From Trichococcus alkaliphilus (lineage in GTDB: Bacteria; Bacillota; Bacilli; Lactobacillales; Aerococcaceae): DNA of 64,000 nucleotides. Of this stretch, positions 52,988-61,499 are shown in pieces. The first letter of the stretch is position 1, and each line of letters starts with the position of its first letter. A program made the position numbers and the translations under genes. Below the pieces are notes generated by a model, which was not told the origin of the DNA, did not search any database, and was given only the letters and a program-made list of their open reading frames with translations. The stretch lies in NCBI RefSeq assembly GCF_003008695.1, contig NZ_PXZT01000008.1:62001-126000 (forward strand). The letters run 5' to 3'.

Positions 52988-53860
52988 ATGAAGGAAGCTA
53001 TGTTGTACGAAAAACTGGGGGATGGCAGAGTACGGTGCGGAGTCTGCCCGCATCGTTGCATCATCTCGGAAGGCAAGCGGGGCATCTGCGCAGTCAGGGA
53101 GAACCGGGAGGGGACTCTGTATGCATTGAATTACGGGAAAGCAATCGCTGTCGCAATTGATCCCGTCGAGAAGAAGCCGCTCAATCATTTCCTTCCCGGC
53201 ACCACAGTTTATTCGTTCGCTACAATTGGCTGTAATCTGCGCTGTCTCTGGTGCCAGAACTGGGCGATTTCGCAGGCCTCCAAACCGAATCGGCCGATTT
53301 ATGGGGAGGACATCAGCCCGGCAGAGCATGTGCGGAGGGCTTTGGCTGCCGGCTGTCCTTCCATCGCCTATACGTATACGGAACCGATCATCTTTGTCGA
53401 ATACGCGCTCGACACGATGAAGCTGGCCCGTGAAGCGGGATTGAAGAATATCTGGAAGACGGCTGGCTATGCGACGAAGGAAACGCTGGATGCCATCATT
53501 CCTTATCTGGACGCCGTCAATGTCGATCTGAAGGGCACTGATGACGAAGTGTACAAAGAATATTGCGGCGGCACAGCGCAACCGGTGCTGGATACGATTA
53601 TCCGATTTCATGAATCAGGCGTGCATCTCGAAATCGCCACGCTCGTTGTACCTGGTGTGAATGACCGTGTCGATCAACTCGAACGGATGGCGCGCTTCAT
53701 CGCCGAGGAGGTCGGCAAAGAAGTGCCTTGGCATGTCAACCGCTTCTTCCCTGGTTGGAAAATGATGGACACAGCCATCACTTCGATGGAGACTCTGGAA
53801 ACAGCCGCAGCGCTTGGGGGAAAATTCGGATTGCTGCACGTGCACATCGGGAACGTCTGA
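52988..53860 (+). CDS. AmmeMemoRadiSam-type radical SAM protein (AmrS), C-terminally short
   Basis: 290 residues. An N-terminal Cys cluster (RCGVCPHRCIISEGKRGICAVREN) precedes the radical SAM motif CNLRCLWC (Cys82, Cys86, Cys89), then YTYTEPIIFVEYALD and DAVNVDLKG, all typical of AmrS. The frame ends at LLHVHIGNV, where the family normally continues about 50 residues through a second Cys-rich segment. No remnant of that segment is visible downstream, and a ribosome binding site follows at once, so this is a genuine short form. Start ATG 52988 has AGGGG about eight bases upstream. It precedes a Memo-like gene by 16 bases, and metK follows. Confidence 0.82.
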   Translation: MKEAMLYEKLGDGRVRCGVCPHRCIISEGKRGICAVRENREGTLYALNYGKAIAVAIDPVEKKPLNHFLPGTTVYSFATIGCNLRCLWCQNWAISQASKPNRPIYGEDISPAEHVRRALAAGCPSIAYTYTEPIIFVEYALDTMKLAREAGLKNIWKTAGYATKETLDAIIPYLDAVNVDLKGTDDEVYKEYCGGTAQPVLDTIIRFHESGVHLEIATLVVPGVNDRVDQLERMARFIAEEVGKEVPWHVNRFFPGWKMMDTAITSMETLETAAALGGKFGLLHVHIGNV

Positions 53861-53876
53861 AAAGGAGGGATCCCTT

Positions 53877-54527
53877 ATGTTGGTTTTTGGCGTCATCAGC
53901 CCGCATCCGCCGCTCATCATTCCGGAAATAGGCGGGAAGGACATCGAAAGGGTAAAACGCACAGTGGCGGCTTTGGAGATGGCAGCCGAAAGACTCGCCG
54001 CTGCAAAGCCGGACCATCTGCTCATCATATCGCCGCATGAAGGCCATGGCTTTGAAGTGCCAATGCATTACCTCGACAGACAACTGCCGCCCAACTTGGA
54101 AACGGAAAAGATTTTGGTGACAGTGCCTTCCTACGAGCACTACTATGAATGGGGAAAGCGCTATGGGGAAGCTTGCGACCAATCAGATCTGCGCACTGCC
54201 ATCATCGCCTCTGCCGATCTGTCGCACGTGCTGAAGCCGGAGGGGCCTTACGGCTACCATTCGGCGGGGCCTTTGTTTGATAAATTAGCGATCAAAGCCA
54301 TTAAGGAAAAGGATGCCGGACAGCTGTTGCGGTTGAATGCCGGGTTCCTCGAAAGTGCGGCGGAGTGCGGGCTGCGTTCCATCCTGTTCCTGATGGGAGC
54401 GTTCGAAGGCAGGGAATATGAAGCGGAAATGCTCTCCTACGAAGGTCCTTTCGGGGTCGGTTACCTTGTCGCAACCCTCATGCCTTCGGAGTCCGAAGAG
54501 CAAATCAAGGATGCGCGAAGTTTATAA
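53877..54527 (+). CDS. Memo/class III extradiol-dioxygenase-like protein without AMMECR1 domain
   Basis: 216 residues of the class III extradiol dioxygenase/Memo fold: VFGVISPHPPLIIPEIGG with metal-ligand His candidates, HLLIISPHEGHGF, AIIASADLSHVL with Asp-Leu-Ser-His, and a C-terminal LSYEGPFGVGYLVA strand. In many Firmicutes this domain is fused to AMMECR1 to complete the AmmeMemoRadiSam trio; that domain is missing here. The natural substrate is unknown, and family members often lack dioxygenase activity. AGGAGG lies eight bases before ATG 53877, close behind amrS and 55 bases before metK. Confidence 0.8.
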   Translation: MLVFGVISPHPPLIIPEIGGKDIERVKRTVAALEMAAERLAAAKPDHLLIISPHEGHGFEVPMHYLDRQLPPNLETEKILVTVPSYEHYYEWGKRYGEACDQSDLRTAIIASADLSHVLKPEGPYGYHSAGPLFDKLAIKAIKEKDAGQLLRLNAGFLESAAECGLRSILFLMGAFEGREYEAEMLSYEGPFGVGYLVATLMPSESEEQIKDARSL

Positions 54528-54582
54528 AACAAGTTTTGGAAGGTTGCGTCATTCATTTTTTAGTAAAAAGAGGCGATAAAGT

Positions 54583-55812
54583 ATGAAGAGAACATTTTTC
54601 ACCTCGGAATCGGTCATGGAGGGGCATCCTGATAAACTCTGCGACCAGATAGCCGACGGGATATTGGATGCCATTCTGGCGGATGACCCGTTCGCGCGGG
54701 TGGCTTGCGACGTTTCCGCCAGCACCGGCTTGATCACGGTTTTCGGCCAGATCACGACTGTAAGCACGGTTGATATCCCGGTCATCGTGCGGTCCATCAT
54801 CCAGGATGTCGGCTATACGGACAGCGACTTTGGCATCGATGGGAAGGCCTGTTCCGTCCTGATCGGTTTGGACAGGCAATCAGCGGATATCGCTGCAGGG
54901 GTAGGCTCCTCTTTGGAAAAGCGGCTCGGTTCAAATGACGAAACGGACCGGTTGGGAGCCGGCGATCAGGGGCTGATGTTCGGCTATGCCTGCAAGGAAA
55001 CGCCGGAGCTGATGCCGCTGCCGATCACGTTGGCGCATAAGCTGGCCGAGAAGGTTGCAGAGCTGCGGAAATCAGGGGAGCTGCCCTATCTGAGGCCGGA
55101 CGGCAAAACACAGGTGACCGTGGAGTATGCGGGCGACCGCGTCAAAAGGGTCGAAGCGGTCGTCATCGCCTGTCAGCATGACGAGTCGGTCGGTCAGGGA
55201 CAAATCAGAGACGATATGCTCCGGAAGGTGATTTCAGCCGTAATCCCTTCTGAGCTTTTGGATGATCAGACGAAATATTTCGTCAATGCGACCGGCCGTT
55301 TCGTTATCGGCGGTCCTGCCGGCGACTCGGGATGGACCGGCAAAAAGATCATCGTCGATACTTATGGCGGCTTTGCGCGGCATGGCGGAGGCTCCTTTTC
55401 CGGCAAAGACCCGACCAAAGTCGACCGCTCCGCTGCCTACGCTGCTCGATATGTAGCGAAGAACGTTGTGGCTGCAGGTTTGGCCGACAGATGTGAGATC
55501 CAGCTGGCCTACGTCATCGGGGTGGCCAGGCCCGTTTCCGTCCGAGTCGAAACTTTTGGGACGGCCAGCATCGCTGAAGAACAGATCGAAGAATTGATCA
55601 AAAAATACTTCGACCTGCGTCCAGCTGCAATCATCCGCGATTTCGATCTGCGGAAGCCGATCTACAGAAAGCTAGCCTGCTACGGTCATTTCGGCAGGCC
55701 CGAATTGGGTCTTCCATGGGAGCGGACCGAAAAGGCCGCTTTGATGGCGGAAGAAGCGATGGAGTCGAAACGATCGCCGAAAGGTCATGGGGATGAAGGA
55801 CTTGGACAATAA
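54583..55812 (+). CDS. metK: S-adenosylmethionine synthetase
   Basis: 409 residues, slightly longer than the usual 385-400. It makes SAM from methionine and ATP. Motifs are [26 protein letters not shown], the ATP-site hexapeptide GAGDQG (within [14 protein letters not shown]), [53 protein letters not shown] and the C-terminal [12 protein letters not shown]. The start matches AGAGGCG before the ATG. It may be transcribed with amrS and the Memo-like gene. No SAM riboswitch is visible in the 55-base gap. Confidence 0.96.
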   Translation: MKRTFFTSESVMEGHPDKLCDQIADGILDAILADDPFARVACDVSASTGLITVFGQITTVSTVDIPVIVRSIIQDVGYTDSDFGIDGKACSVLIGLDRQSADIAAGVGSSLEKRLGSNDETDRLGAGDQGLMFGYACKETPELMPLPITLAHKLAEKVAELRKSGELPYLRPDGKTQVTVEYAGDRVKRVEAVVIACQHDESVGQGQIRDDMLRKVISAVIPSELLDDQTKYFVNATGRFVIGGPAGDSGWTGKKIIVDTYGGFARHGGGSFSGKDPTKVDRSAAYAARYVAKNVVAAGLADRCEIQLAYVIGVARPVSVRVETFGTASIAEEQIEELIKKYFDLRPAAIIRDFDLRKPIYRKLACYGHFGRPELGLPWERTEKAALMAEEAMESKRSPKGHGDEGLGQ

Positions 55813-55893
55813 GCTAGACAGGCCGGAAATCAAACGTTTGCTTCCGTATGTATGGTGATCCAGTGACTGGGGAGCTTGCCTATATCGAAAACA

Positions 55894-55945
55894 AATAACC
55901 CTCCGGACGATCCGCAACAGCGGAACGGTCAGAGGGCTATTTTTC
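55894..55945. terminator. bidirectional terminator
   Basis: AATAaCCCTC...GAGGGCTATT with an inner CCGC/GCGG stem and a T tail, between metK and queC. Confidence 0.75.
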
Positions 55946-56614
55946 TTATTTATTCAAGTATTCTGTCAGTCCGGCGTTCCGGAGCTTGCAGGATGGGCAT
56001 TCGCCGCAACCGCCGGGAACACCCATATAACAAGTATGTGTATGTTCCTCGATGTAGGCGAGGCAACCCAGCTGATCCGCCAGTTCCCATGTTTGAGCCT
56101 TCGTCAGGTACATCAACGGCGTTTCAACGTTGAAATTGTAGTCCATGGCTAGGTTCAGGGTCACGTTCATCGATTTGACGAACACGTCCCGGCAGTCCGG
56201 ATAGCCGCTGAAGTCCGTTTCGCATACGCCTAGGATGATGGTGCGGATGCCTTTGGACTTGGCGAAGATGCCGGCCAACAACAGGAACAGGGCGTTCCGG
56301 CCGTCGACGAAGGTGTTCGGGTAGTCTTCGGTATCGGCTTCCTTGATTGTCTGCGATTCGTCCATCAAGGCGTTGGTCGTTACTTTGCCCATGACATTCG
56401 CGTCCAGGGTGTGGTGTTCGACCCCAAGATCTTTGGCGATCCAGGCCGCCCGTTCCAGTTCGATGCCATGGCGCTGGCCATAGCTGAAGGAAAGGGCCAT
56501 GGTGTTTGCCGCACCATACTTTTGGATGGCTTGAATCAGGCAAGTCGTGGAATCCTGCCCGCCTGAAAAGACGACCAAGGCTTGTTTTTGTGCTGTCCCA
56601 TTCATGTTTTCCAT
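55946..56614 (-). CDS. queC: 7-cyano-7-deazaguanine synthase QueC
   Basis: 222 residues. The PP-loop [17 protein letters not shown] precedes [14 protein letters not shown], and the zinc site is C-terminal ([20 protein letters not shown]). It converts 7-carboxy-7-deazaguanine to preQ0. It starts directly after the queF stop; the ribosome binding site is weak, suggesting coupling to queF. queD and queE are not in the window. Confidence 0.95.
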   Translation of the reverse strand: MENMNGTAQKQALVVFSGGQDSTTCLIQAIQKYGAANTMALSFSYGQRHGIELERAAWIAKDLGVEHHTLDANVMGKVTTNALMDESQTIKEADTEDYPNTFVDGRNALFLLLAGIFAKSKGIRTIILGVCETDFSGYPDCRDVFVKSMNVTLNLAMDYNFNVETPLMYLTKAQTWELADQLGCLAYIEEHTHTCYMGVPGGCGECPSCKLRNAGLTEYLNK

Positions 56615-57115
56615 CTAGCGGTTATCGACTTTCTCAGGATAAAGATCGTGCTGCGCCAAGCGTTGCCAAGCCACGTCAGCCCATTTGGTGCCGGGTTTGC
56701 CGTAGTTGCAGTACGGATCGATCGAGATGCCGCCTCTCGGTGTGAATTTGCCCCACACCTCGATGTATTTCGGCGCCATCAAAGCGATCAGATCCTTCAT
56801 GATGATGTTCATGCAATCCTCGTGGAAGTCGCCGTGGTTACGGAAACTGAAAAGGTAGAGCTTCAACGATTTGCTTTCGACCATGATCTCTCCCGGAACG
56901 TAGGAAATGTAGATGGTCGCAAAATCGGGCTGCCCCGTCATCGGGCACAAGCTCGTGAATTCAGGGCAGTTGAATTTCACGAAGTAATCATTGTCCGGAT
57001 GCTTGTTCGGAAAAGTCTCAAGGACTTTCGGATCGTAGTCCTGAGGGTATTTAGTCTGTTGGTTGCCCAATTGGGTGATGCCGTTCAGATCGGCTTCATT
57101 TCTGCCTGCTGTCAT
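56615..57115 (-). CDS. queF: NADPH-dependent preQ0 reductase QueF
   Basis: 166 residues of the short T-fold QueF class: [23 protein letters not shown], with the catalytic Cys in [25 protein letters not shown], and [19 protein letters not shown]. It reduces the nitrile of preQ0 to preQ1, the precursor inserted into tRNA as queuosine. AAGGAGG precedes the ATG. It follows queT by 18 bases. Confidence 0.95.
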   Translation of the reverse strand: MTAGRNEADLNGITQLGNQQTKYPQDYDPKVLETFPNKHPDNDYFVKFNCPEFTSLCPMTGQPDFATIYISYVPGEIMVESKSLKLYLFSFRNHGDFHEDCMNIIMKDLIALMAPKYIEVWGKFTPRGGISIDPYCNYGKPGTKWADVAWQRLAQHDLYPEKVDNR

Positions 57116-57133
57116 TGTTGCTCCTCCTTGCGC

Positions 57134-57631
57134 TCAGGATTTCAGAAGCGCGCTTTTATAGAATCGTTTTTCCAGTGCCTGCACCAAAAAGTAGCCGACG
57201 AATGCCGGTACCGATTGGCCGATGCAAAGGCTGACGACAAGCGGCAGGAATGGGATTGCCAACAGCTGCGACAAATATATCGGCACAACGATTCCAGGGA
57301 TGAAGATGATCGGCAAGATCAGACACCACTTCGGCAAGTTGTATTTGCGGACAGCGTAGACGAGCGAAGCCGTAATGATGCCTACGAGGGTTCCACCAAG
57401 CATGTCGATGATCCCCAGTCCGCCGAAGAACAGGTTCGACATAAGATTGGCGAGGCCTGCCGGGATGATCAGGAACGGGTTAAAATAAGCTAGGGCGTAA
57501 AGAGTTGTGGCGATGCGGATTTGATATTGTCCAAAAGCGAAAGATTGCGTCAGAGCCATGATGACGATGTACATAGCGATATACATTGCTGAGAAAGTCA
57601 ATTTTTGTGTTTTTGTGAATGATTTTTGCAT
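57134..57631 (-). CDS. queT: QueT-type ECF transporter substrate-binding subunit
   Basis: 165 residues with about five or six membrane helices: LTFSAMYIAMYIVIMALTQSF, FGQYQIRIATTLYALAYFNPFLIIPAGLANLMSNLFFGG, then GTLVGIITASLVYAVRKYN. This is the QueT/COG4708 family of ECF S components, believed to import queuosine precursors with the shared EcfAAT module, which is not encoded here. Having queC and queF too suggests both synthesis and salvage. Start ATG 57631 has AGGAGG seven bases upstream; an upstream start nine codons earlier includes that site. Confidence 0.9.
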   Translation of the reverse strand: MQKSFTKTQKLTFSAMYIAMYIVIMALTQSFAFGQYQIRIATTLYALAYFNPFLIIPAGLANLMSNLFFGGLGIIDMLGGTLVGIITASLVYAVRKYNLPKWCLILPIIFIPGIVVPIYLSQLLAIPFLPLVVSLCIGQSVPAFVGYFLVQALEKRFYKSALLKS

Positions 57632-57644
57632 CGGTCCACCTCCT

Positions 57645-57773
57645 AATATTTTTTTCAACGCCTTACAAGAATAGGCACAAAAAAAGACGCACGGATGCCG
57701 AGAAGGTTGTCTCTAAGGAGAAAACAAGCCATCTCAAAAAACATTCCTGCGTTTTGATTGCATGATTCTATTA
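57645..57773 (-). promoter_or_regulatory. long structured leader of the queT-queF-queC operon
   Basis: Read on the minus strand, ACGCAGGAATG pairs with CATCCGTGCGT, enclosing a long hairpin whose inner stem is TCTC/GAGA with TTG/CAA. A TCTTTTTTT run follows at about 57679. Between this terminator and the start codon a small GCCT/AGGC hairpin is followed by an A-rich stretch and AGGAGG. It looks like an attenuator. It does not clearly match the preQ1-I or preQ1-II cores known to me. The rest of the 338-base gap (57632-57969) holds a small AACTGT/ACAGTT inverted repeat near 57808-57824 and the divergent promoter. Confidence 0.5.
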
Positions 57774-57877
57774 CCCTAGTTTTATTTTACGACAGGATGG
57801 TTACGAACTGTCCCGAACAGTTTAACAAATATCGGCGAAGTTGCCAAGGGTGGTTTTCAATATTCATGGACCCAAGT

Positions 57878-57906
57878 TTGTATAAGGGGATTTATTTTAT
57901 TATAAT
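57878..57906 (+). promoter_or_regulatory. promoter of the SRPBCC gene
   Basis: TTGTAT and TATAAT are 17 bases apart, about 70 bases before the start codon. Confidence 0.65.
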
Positions 57907-57978
57907 GAAGCTAAAGATAGCGCAATCATAGTCGCATGAAAGGGTCAGTAGGTTCAATCAGCAGGAAGGATGAATAAA

Positions 57979-58455
57979 ATGGACTACATCAAAAGCCACA
58001 TCAAGAAAAGCATTTTTATCGAAGCACCGTTGGGAAAAGTATGGCAATATGCCGCCAATGTGGGCAATTGGCAAGACATTCATGAGGGCCTGAAAATCGT
58101 CAAGCAGATCAGCGGGGACGGCGGCATGTCCAGTGTCTACAAGGCAGAATACGACATGTTCGGAAAAATGGTGCCGGTGAACATCGAGGTGCAGCAGGCG
58201 GAACTTTTCCCTGAGGAATTCGTCATGCGCGCAGCCATCCGGGTGGACACGGTCGATCCAGCCGAGGATTCTTTCGTGAGGCAAAATTACACGGCCAAAG
58301 CGGAGGAAGGCGGAACGACTTTGAATTTGGAAAGCATCCAGAATATTCCTTATGTCGATAAGAATAAATCGTTCGACAAGGAAGTTTACCAGGACAAACG
58401 GGATGAGATGGCGCAACAAGCAATCGAGCGGATCAGGCTTTTCTGCGAAGAATGA
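57979..58455 (+). CDS. SRPBCC (START-like) family protein
   Basis: 158 residues. IKKSIFIEAPLGKVWQYAANVGNWQDIHEGLKIVKQISGDG is the standard opening of the polyketide-cyclase/START superfamily. A long curved sheet and a C-terminal helix (DEMAQQAIERIRLFCEE) complete the hydrophobic-pocket fold. The ligand is unknown. ATG 57979 is preferred because AGGAAGG lies nine bases upstream; ATG 57970 directly abuts that site. Confidence 0.75.
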   Translation: MDYIKSHIKKSIFIEAPLGKVWQYAANVGNWQDIHEGLKIVKQISGDGGMSSVYKAEYDMFGKMVPVNIEVQQAELFPEEFVMRAAIRVDTVDPAEDSFVRQNYTAKAEEGGTTLNLESIQNIPYVDKNKSFDKEVYQDKRDEMAQQAIERIRLFCEE

Positions 58456-58487
58456 ACTGGCGCAAATGGTGATGGTGGAACTGGAAG

Positions 58488-58525
58488 CGGAACCCTTTGC
58501 GGGATTCAGATCCGGTTCCGTTTTT
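58488..58525 (+). terminator. terminator after the SRPBCC gene
   Basis: CGGAACC and GGTTCCG pair across a 19-base loop, followed by TTTTT. Confidence 0.6.
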
Positions 58526-58621
58526 AATTCCGTCCTGGACACTCGTTTTCACAAAAACGCGGATTTATTACGTTTTTCCTGTTATACTGAGACGACAAAT
58601 CAAAAGTGAAAGTAGGACAAG

Positions 58622-60070
58622 ATGAATTATACAACATTTGAAGACTTCGCAATCAGTGAAGAAATCGTTACGGCACTAAAGGCATTGCGTTATTTCAAAC
58701 CGACGCAAGTACAACAGGAGGTCATCCCGATGACCTTAAAGGGCAAAGATATCATTGTCGAATCGCAGACTGGCAGCGGCAAGACCGTCAGTTTCGGCGT
58801 ACCGTTGTGCGAAAGTGTGAATTGGGAAGAAAACCGTCCGCAGGCGCTGATTTTGGTTCCGACAAGGGAGCTGGCTTTGCAGGTGAAAGAGGACATCACC
58901 AACATCGGACGGCTGAAGCGGATCAAGGCTACTGCTGTCTTCGGAAAGACTTCCTTCGATACGCAAAAATCGGAATTGAGACAGAAAAGCCATATCGTAG
59001 TCGGCACTCCGGGCAGGGTATTGGATCATCTGCAAAAAGGGACAATGAAATTTGACAAGATACGCTACCTGGTCCTTGATGAAGCGGATGAGATGCTGAA
59101 TATGGGCTTCATTGAGCAAGTGGAAGCCATCATCGATTTCCTTCCGAAACAAAGACAAACGCTGCTCTTCTCCGCGACCATGCCGAATGAAGTGGTGCGT
59201 TTGGCCAGCTTCTATATGAAGAACGACCGCGTATCGGTGAAAATGGAAAGCGACGAGGCATCCAAGCCGAAGATTCTGCAATCCTTCATCCGTGTCCAAG
59301 AGTCGGGCAAACCCAAGCAACTATTGGATCTGCTGACCGTTGAGAATCCGGACAGCTGCATCATCTTCTGCAATACGCAGGAAGCCGTAAACGGACTGTA
59401 CACATTTTTGAGCAAAGCTGGTTTGCCGATCGATAAGATGCATGGCGGGATGGTGCAGGATGACCGCACAGCCGTCATGGAAGATTTCCGCAAAGGCAGG
59501 CTGCGTTATTTGGTGGCTACGGATGTGGCTGCGCGCGGGATTGACGTCGATAACGTGACGCATGTCGTCAATTATGATGTCCCCGAGGAGAAAGAGAGCT
59601 TTATCCACCGTACCGGCAGGACCGGCCGCGCAGGTAAAACAGGGATAGCCTTGACCTTGGTTACGCCTAATGAGGAAAGAAGCTGGCAGGCAGTGCAAGA
59701 CTTCGCTCAGCAGGAAATCACCGAAATCAATCCGCCGAGCGCCCGCTTCGTGCAGCATCATAAAGCGACTTTCGAAAAGAAACTGCAGGAACGCCCCGTC
59801 ATCAAACAGGCACGCAACCGGGAATTGAACAAGGACATCACCAAAGTCTATTTCAACGGCGGCAAGAAGAAAAAACTGCGCGCCATCGATTTCGTCGGCA
59901 CGCTGACCAATATTCCCGGCATCGATGCGGATGATATCGGCATCATCACAATCCAGGAAAACGTGACCTACATCGAAATCCTGAACGGCAAAGGCCCCTT
60001 TGTGATTTCCGAGATGCAGAACCGCACCGTCAAAGGCAAAGCGCTGAAAGTGCATAAAGCAAAGAAATAG
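58622..60070 (+). CDS. dbpA: DEAD-box RNA helicase with DbpA-type C-terminal domain
   Basis: 482 residues. All helicase motifs are present: Q motif ([12 protein letters not shown]), AQTGSGKT-type motif I ([12 protein letters not shown]), [25 protein letters not shown], then [21 protein letters not shown] and [10 protein letters not shown]. The last about 75 residues ([40 protein letters not shown]) form the DbpA/YxiN RNA-recognition domain, which targets hairpin 92 of 23S rRNA. It therefore probably acts in 50S assembly. It is a single-gene unit ending in a strong terminator. Confidence 0.93.
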   Translation: MNYTTFEDFAISEEIVTALKALRYFKPTQVQQEVIPMTLKGKDIIVESQTGSGKTVSFGVPLCESVNWEENRPQALILVPTRELALQVKEDITNIGRLKRIKATAVFGKTSFDTQKSELRQKSHIVVGTPGRVLDHLQKGTMKFDKIRYLVLDEADEMLNMGFIEQVEAIIDFLPKQRQTLLFSATMPNEVVRLASFYMKNDRVSVKMESDEASKPKILQSFIRVQESGKPKQLLDLLTVENPDSCIIFCNTQEAVNGLYTFLSKAGLPIDKMHGGMVQDDRTAVMEDFRKGRLRYLVATDVAARGIDVDNVTHVVNYDVPEEKESFIHRTGRTGRAGKTGIALTLVTPNEERSWQAVQDFAQQEITEINPPSARFVQHHKATFEKKLQERPVIKQARNRELNKDITKVYFNGGKKKKLRAIDFVGTLTNIPGIDADDIGIITIQENVTYIEILNGKGPFVISEMQNRTVKGKALKVHKAKK

Positions 60071-60097
60071 ATGCAGCAAAATTGAACGATTGATTGC

Positions 60098-60146
60098 GAA
60101 ACGACCCGCATGTCTCCGTTAATTGAGGAGCTTGTCGGGTCGTTTT
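60098..60146 (+). terminator. terminator after dbpA
   Basis: AAACGACCCG and CGGGTCGTTTT with an inner CTCC/GGAG stem. Confidence 0.8.
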
Positions 60147-60215
60147 GATGCGCTTGCCTCAAGATTTCGGGTGGCATTCCTGCCCGGCAGAGGCTATACT
60201 AGGAATCAGAAAGTG

Positions 60216-61265
60216 GTGAACCAATTGAAACCAGTCGTATCGTATGAAGAAATAGAACAGCAACGCGGAGACAAATCGATTCTGTATGTGGATGTCAGGA
60301 GTCCTTCCGAATTTGCGAAGTCAACCATACCGGGCGCCGTAAACGTGCCGGTCCTGGACGATGAGGATAGGAAAACAGTGGGGACGCTTTACGTCGCCGG
60401 CAAGATCGACGATGCTAAAAGCTACGGCATCCAAACCATTTCCCCAAGATTACCGGAAATGTTCAGCCTCTTCCAGGAATACACGAAGGCCTACGACCAA
60501 GTCGTCATCTTCTGCAGCAGAGGAGGATTCCGCAGCAATTCGATTTTTTCCTTGCTCAAATCCTTGGGGATGAATGTTTACCGGATGGAAGGCGGCTACA
60601 AAAACTACCGCAGCACGATCAACAATTTGATTCCCATATTGTTCGAAAAGGTCCAGTTTGTGACACTCTACGGCAATACCGGGACCGGGAAAACAGCCAT
60701 CCTGGAGGAACTTAAGAAGCGTGGAGCCAATGTGCTTGATCTGGAAGCCTGCGCCAACAACAGGGGATCTGTCTTCGGGGGCGTCGGCCTCAAGAAGAAG
60801 CAGCCACACAACCAAAAAATGTTCGAAAGTCTGTTGGTCGAGAGCGCCGCTGGCTGGAGGGAGCCGCTGGTCGTCTTTACTGAAGGCGAAAGCAAGCGGA
60901 TCGGACAGGCCGTATTACCGCCTTCGTTGATTGATGCGATGCAGAGAGGCCTGAACCTGAACATCGAGGCTTCATTGGATTACCGGATCGGACAGATCAA
61001 AAAGGATTACCTCCACAGCAACGAAGCGGAGCTCCTAGCAGCGTTGGACCGATTGAAATCCTATTTGAACGAAGCGCGTGTCGAGGGATACAAGGAGCAG
61101 GTGCGCCAGCACGATTTCGATGCGGTTATCGAAGATCTGTTGGTGAAATACTACGATCCCCGCTACAACTTCAACAAAAAGGAATTTTCTGCCATCTTCC
61201 GGAACGAAGATGCCGCAGCAACGGCTGAAGGCATTTTGGAATGGATGAAGCAAAGGAACGATTGA
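60216..61265 (+). CDS. mnmH: tRNA 2-selenouridine synthase
   Basis: About 349 residues. The N-terminal rhodanese domain has ILYVDVRSPSEFAKSTIPGAVNVPV and the catalytic Cys in FCSRGGFRSNS. The C-terminal P-loop domain has LYGNTGTGKTAILEEL and DLEACANNRGSVFGGVG. MnmH (SelU) replaces the sulfur of 2-thiouridine at the tRNA wobble position with selenium, using selenophosphate from SelD. It is encoded convergently to a selenium operon that includes selD. The start is uncertain: GTG 60216, GTG 60213 and TTG 60225 are possible, and a TATACT at 60195-60200 sits close upstream. Confidence 0.9.
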   Translation: MNQLKPVVSYEEIEQQRGDKSILYVDVRSPSEFAKSTIPGAVNVPVLDDEDRKTVGTLYVAGKIDDAKSYGIQTISPRLPEMFSLFQEYTKAYDQVVIFCSRGGFRSNSIFSLLKSLGMNVYRMEGGYKNYRSTINNLIPILFEKVQFVTLYGNTGTGKTAILEELKKRGANVLDLEACANNRGSVFGGVGLKKKQPHNQKMFESLLVESAAGWREPLVVFTEGESKRIGQAVLPPSLIDAMQRGLNLNIEASLDYRIGQIKKDYLHSNEAELLAALDRLKSYLNEARVEGYKEQVRQHDFDAVIEDLLVKYYDPRYNFNKKEFSAIFRNEDAAATAEGILEWMKQRND

Positions 61266-61266
61266 T

Positions 61267-61317
61267 AAAAAAACAGAGCAGCTAGCCCGTGAAAGCGGGT
61301 GGCTGCTCTGTTTTTTT
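61267..61317 (+). terminator. terminator after mnmH
   Basis: ACAGAGCAGC...GCTGCTCTGT with an inner CCCG/CGGG stem, A-run before and seven T after. Confidence 0.88.
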
Positions 61318-61362
61318 GGATATTTTACAAGAAGGTACTCGTCAAATTGAGCCGTTCGTGCT

Positions 61363-61499
61363 CTGGTTGTCTGATTTTTCGTGGTTATCGGACAATGCGA
61401 AGAACATCCGAGGTCCGGTTGTCCGATTATTTCCGGTTATCGGACAATGCGAAGAACATTCGAGCTCCGGTTGTCCGATTATTTCTGGTTATCGGACAA
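61363..61499. repeat. 52-bp tandem repeat with internal inverted repeats
   Basis: GGTTATCGGACAA recurs at 61383, 61435 and 61487, an exact 52-base period, with a partial unit before the first. Each junction holds TTGTCCGAT facing ATCGGACAA (9 pairs). The array abuts the stop codon of the cysteine desulfurase gene (61500-61502). It fills most of the gap between the two convergent selenium genes. Confidence 0.85.

Noticed and set aside
53861-53876. Frameshift truncating AmrS
   Set aside because: No frame downstream of the stop encodes the missing C-terminal segment; instead AAAAGGAGG for the next gene follows immediately.
54528-54582. SAM riboswitch before metK
   Set aside because: The gap is too short and holds no SAM aptamer features. 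The leader of metF was also checked without finding a SAM or T-box motif.
61363-61499. CRISPR array
   Set aside because: The whole 52-base unit repeats, with no unique spacers, and no cas genes are in view.
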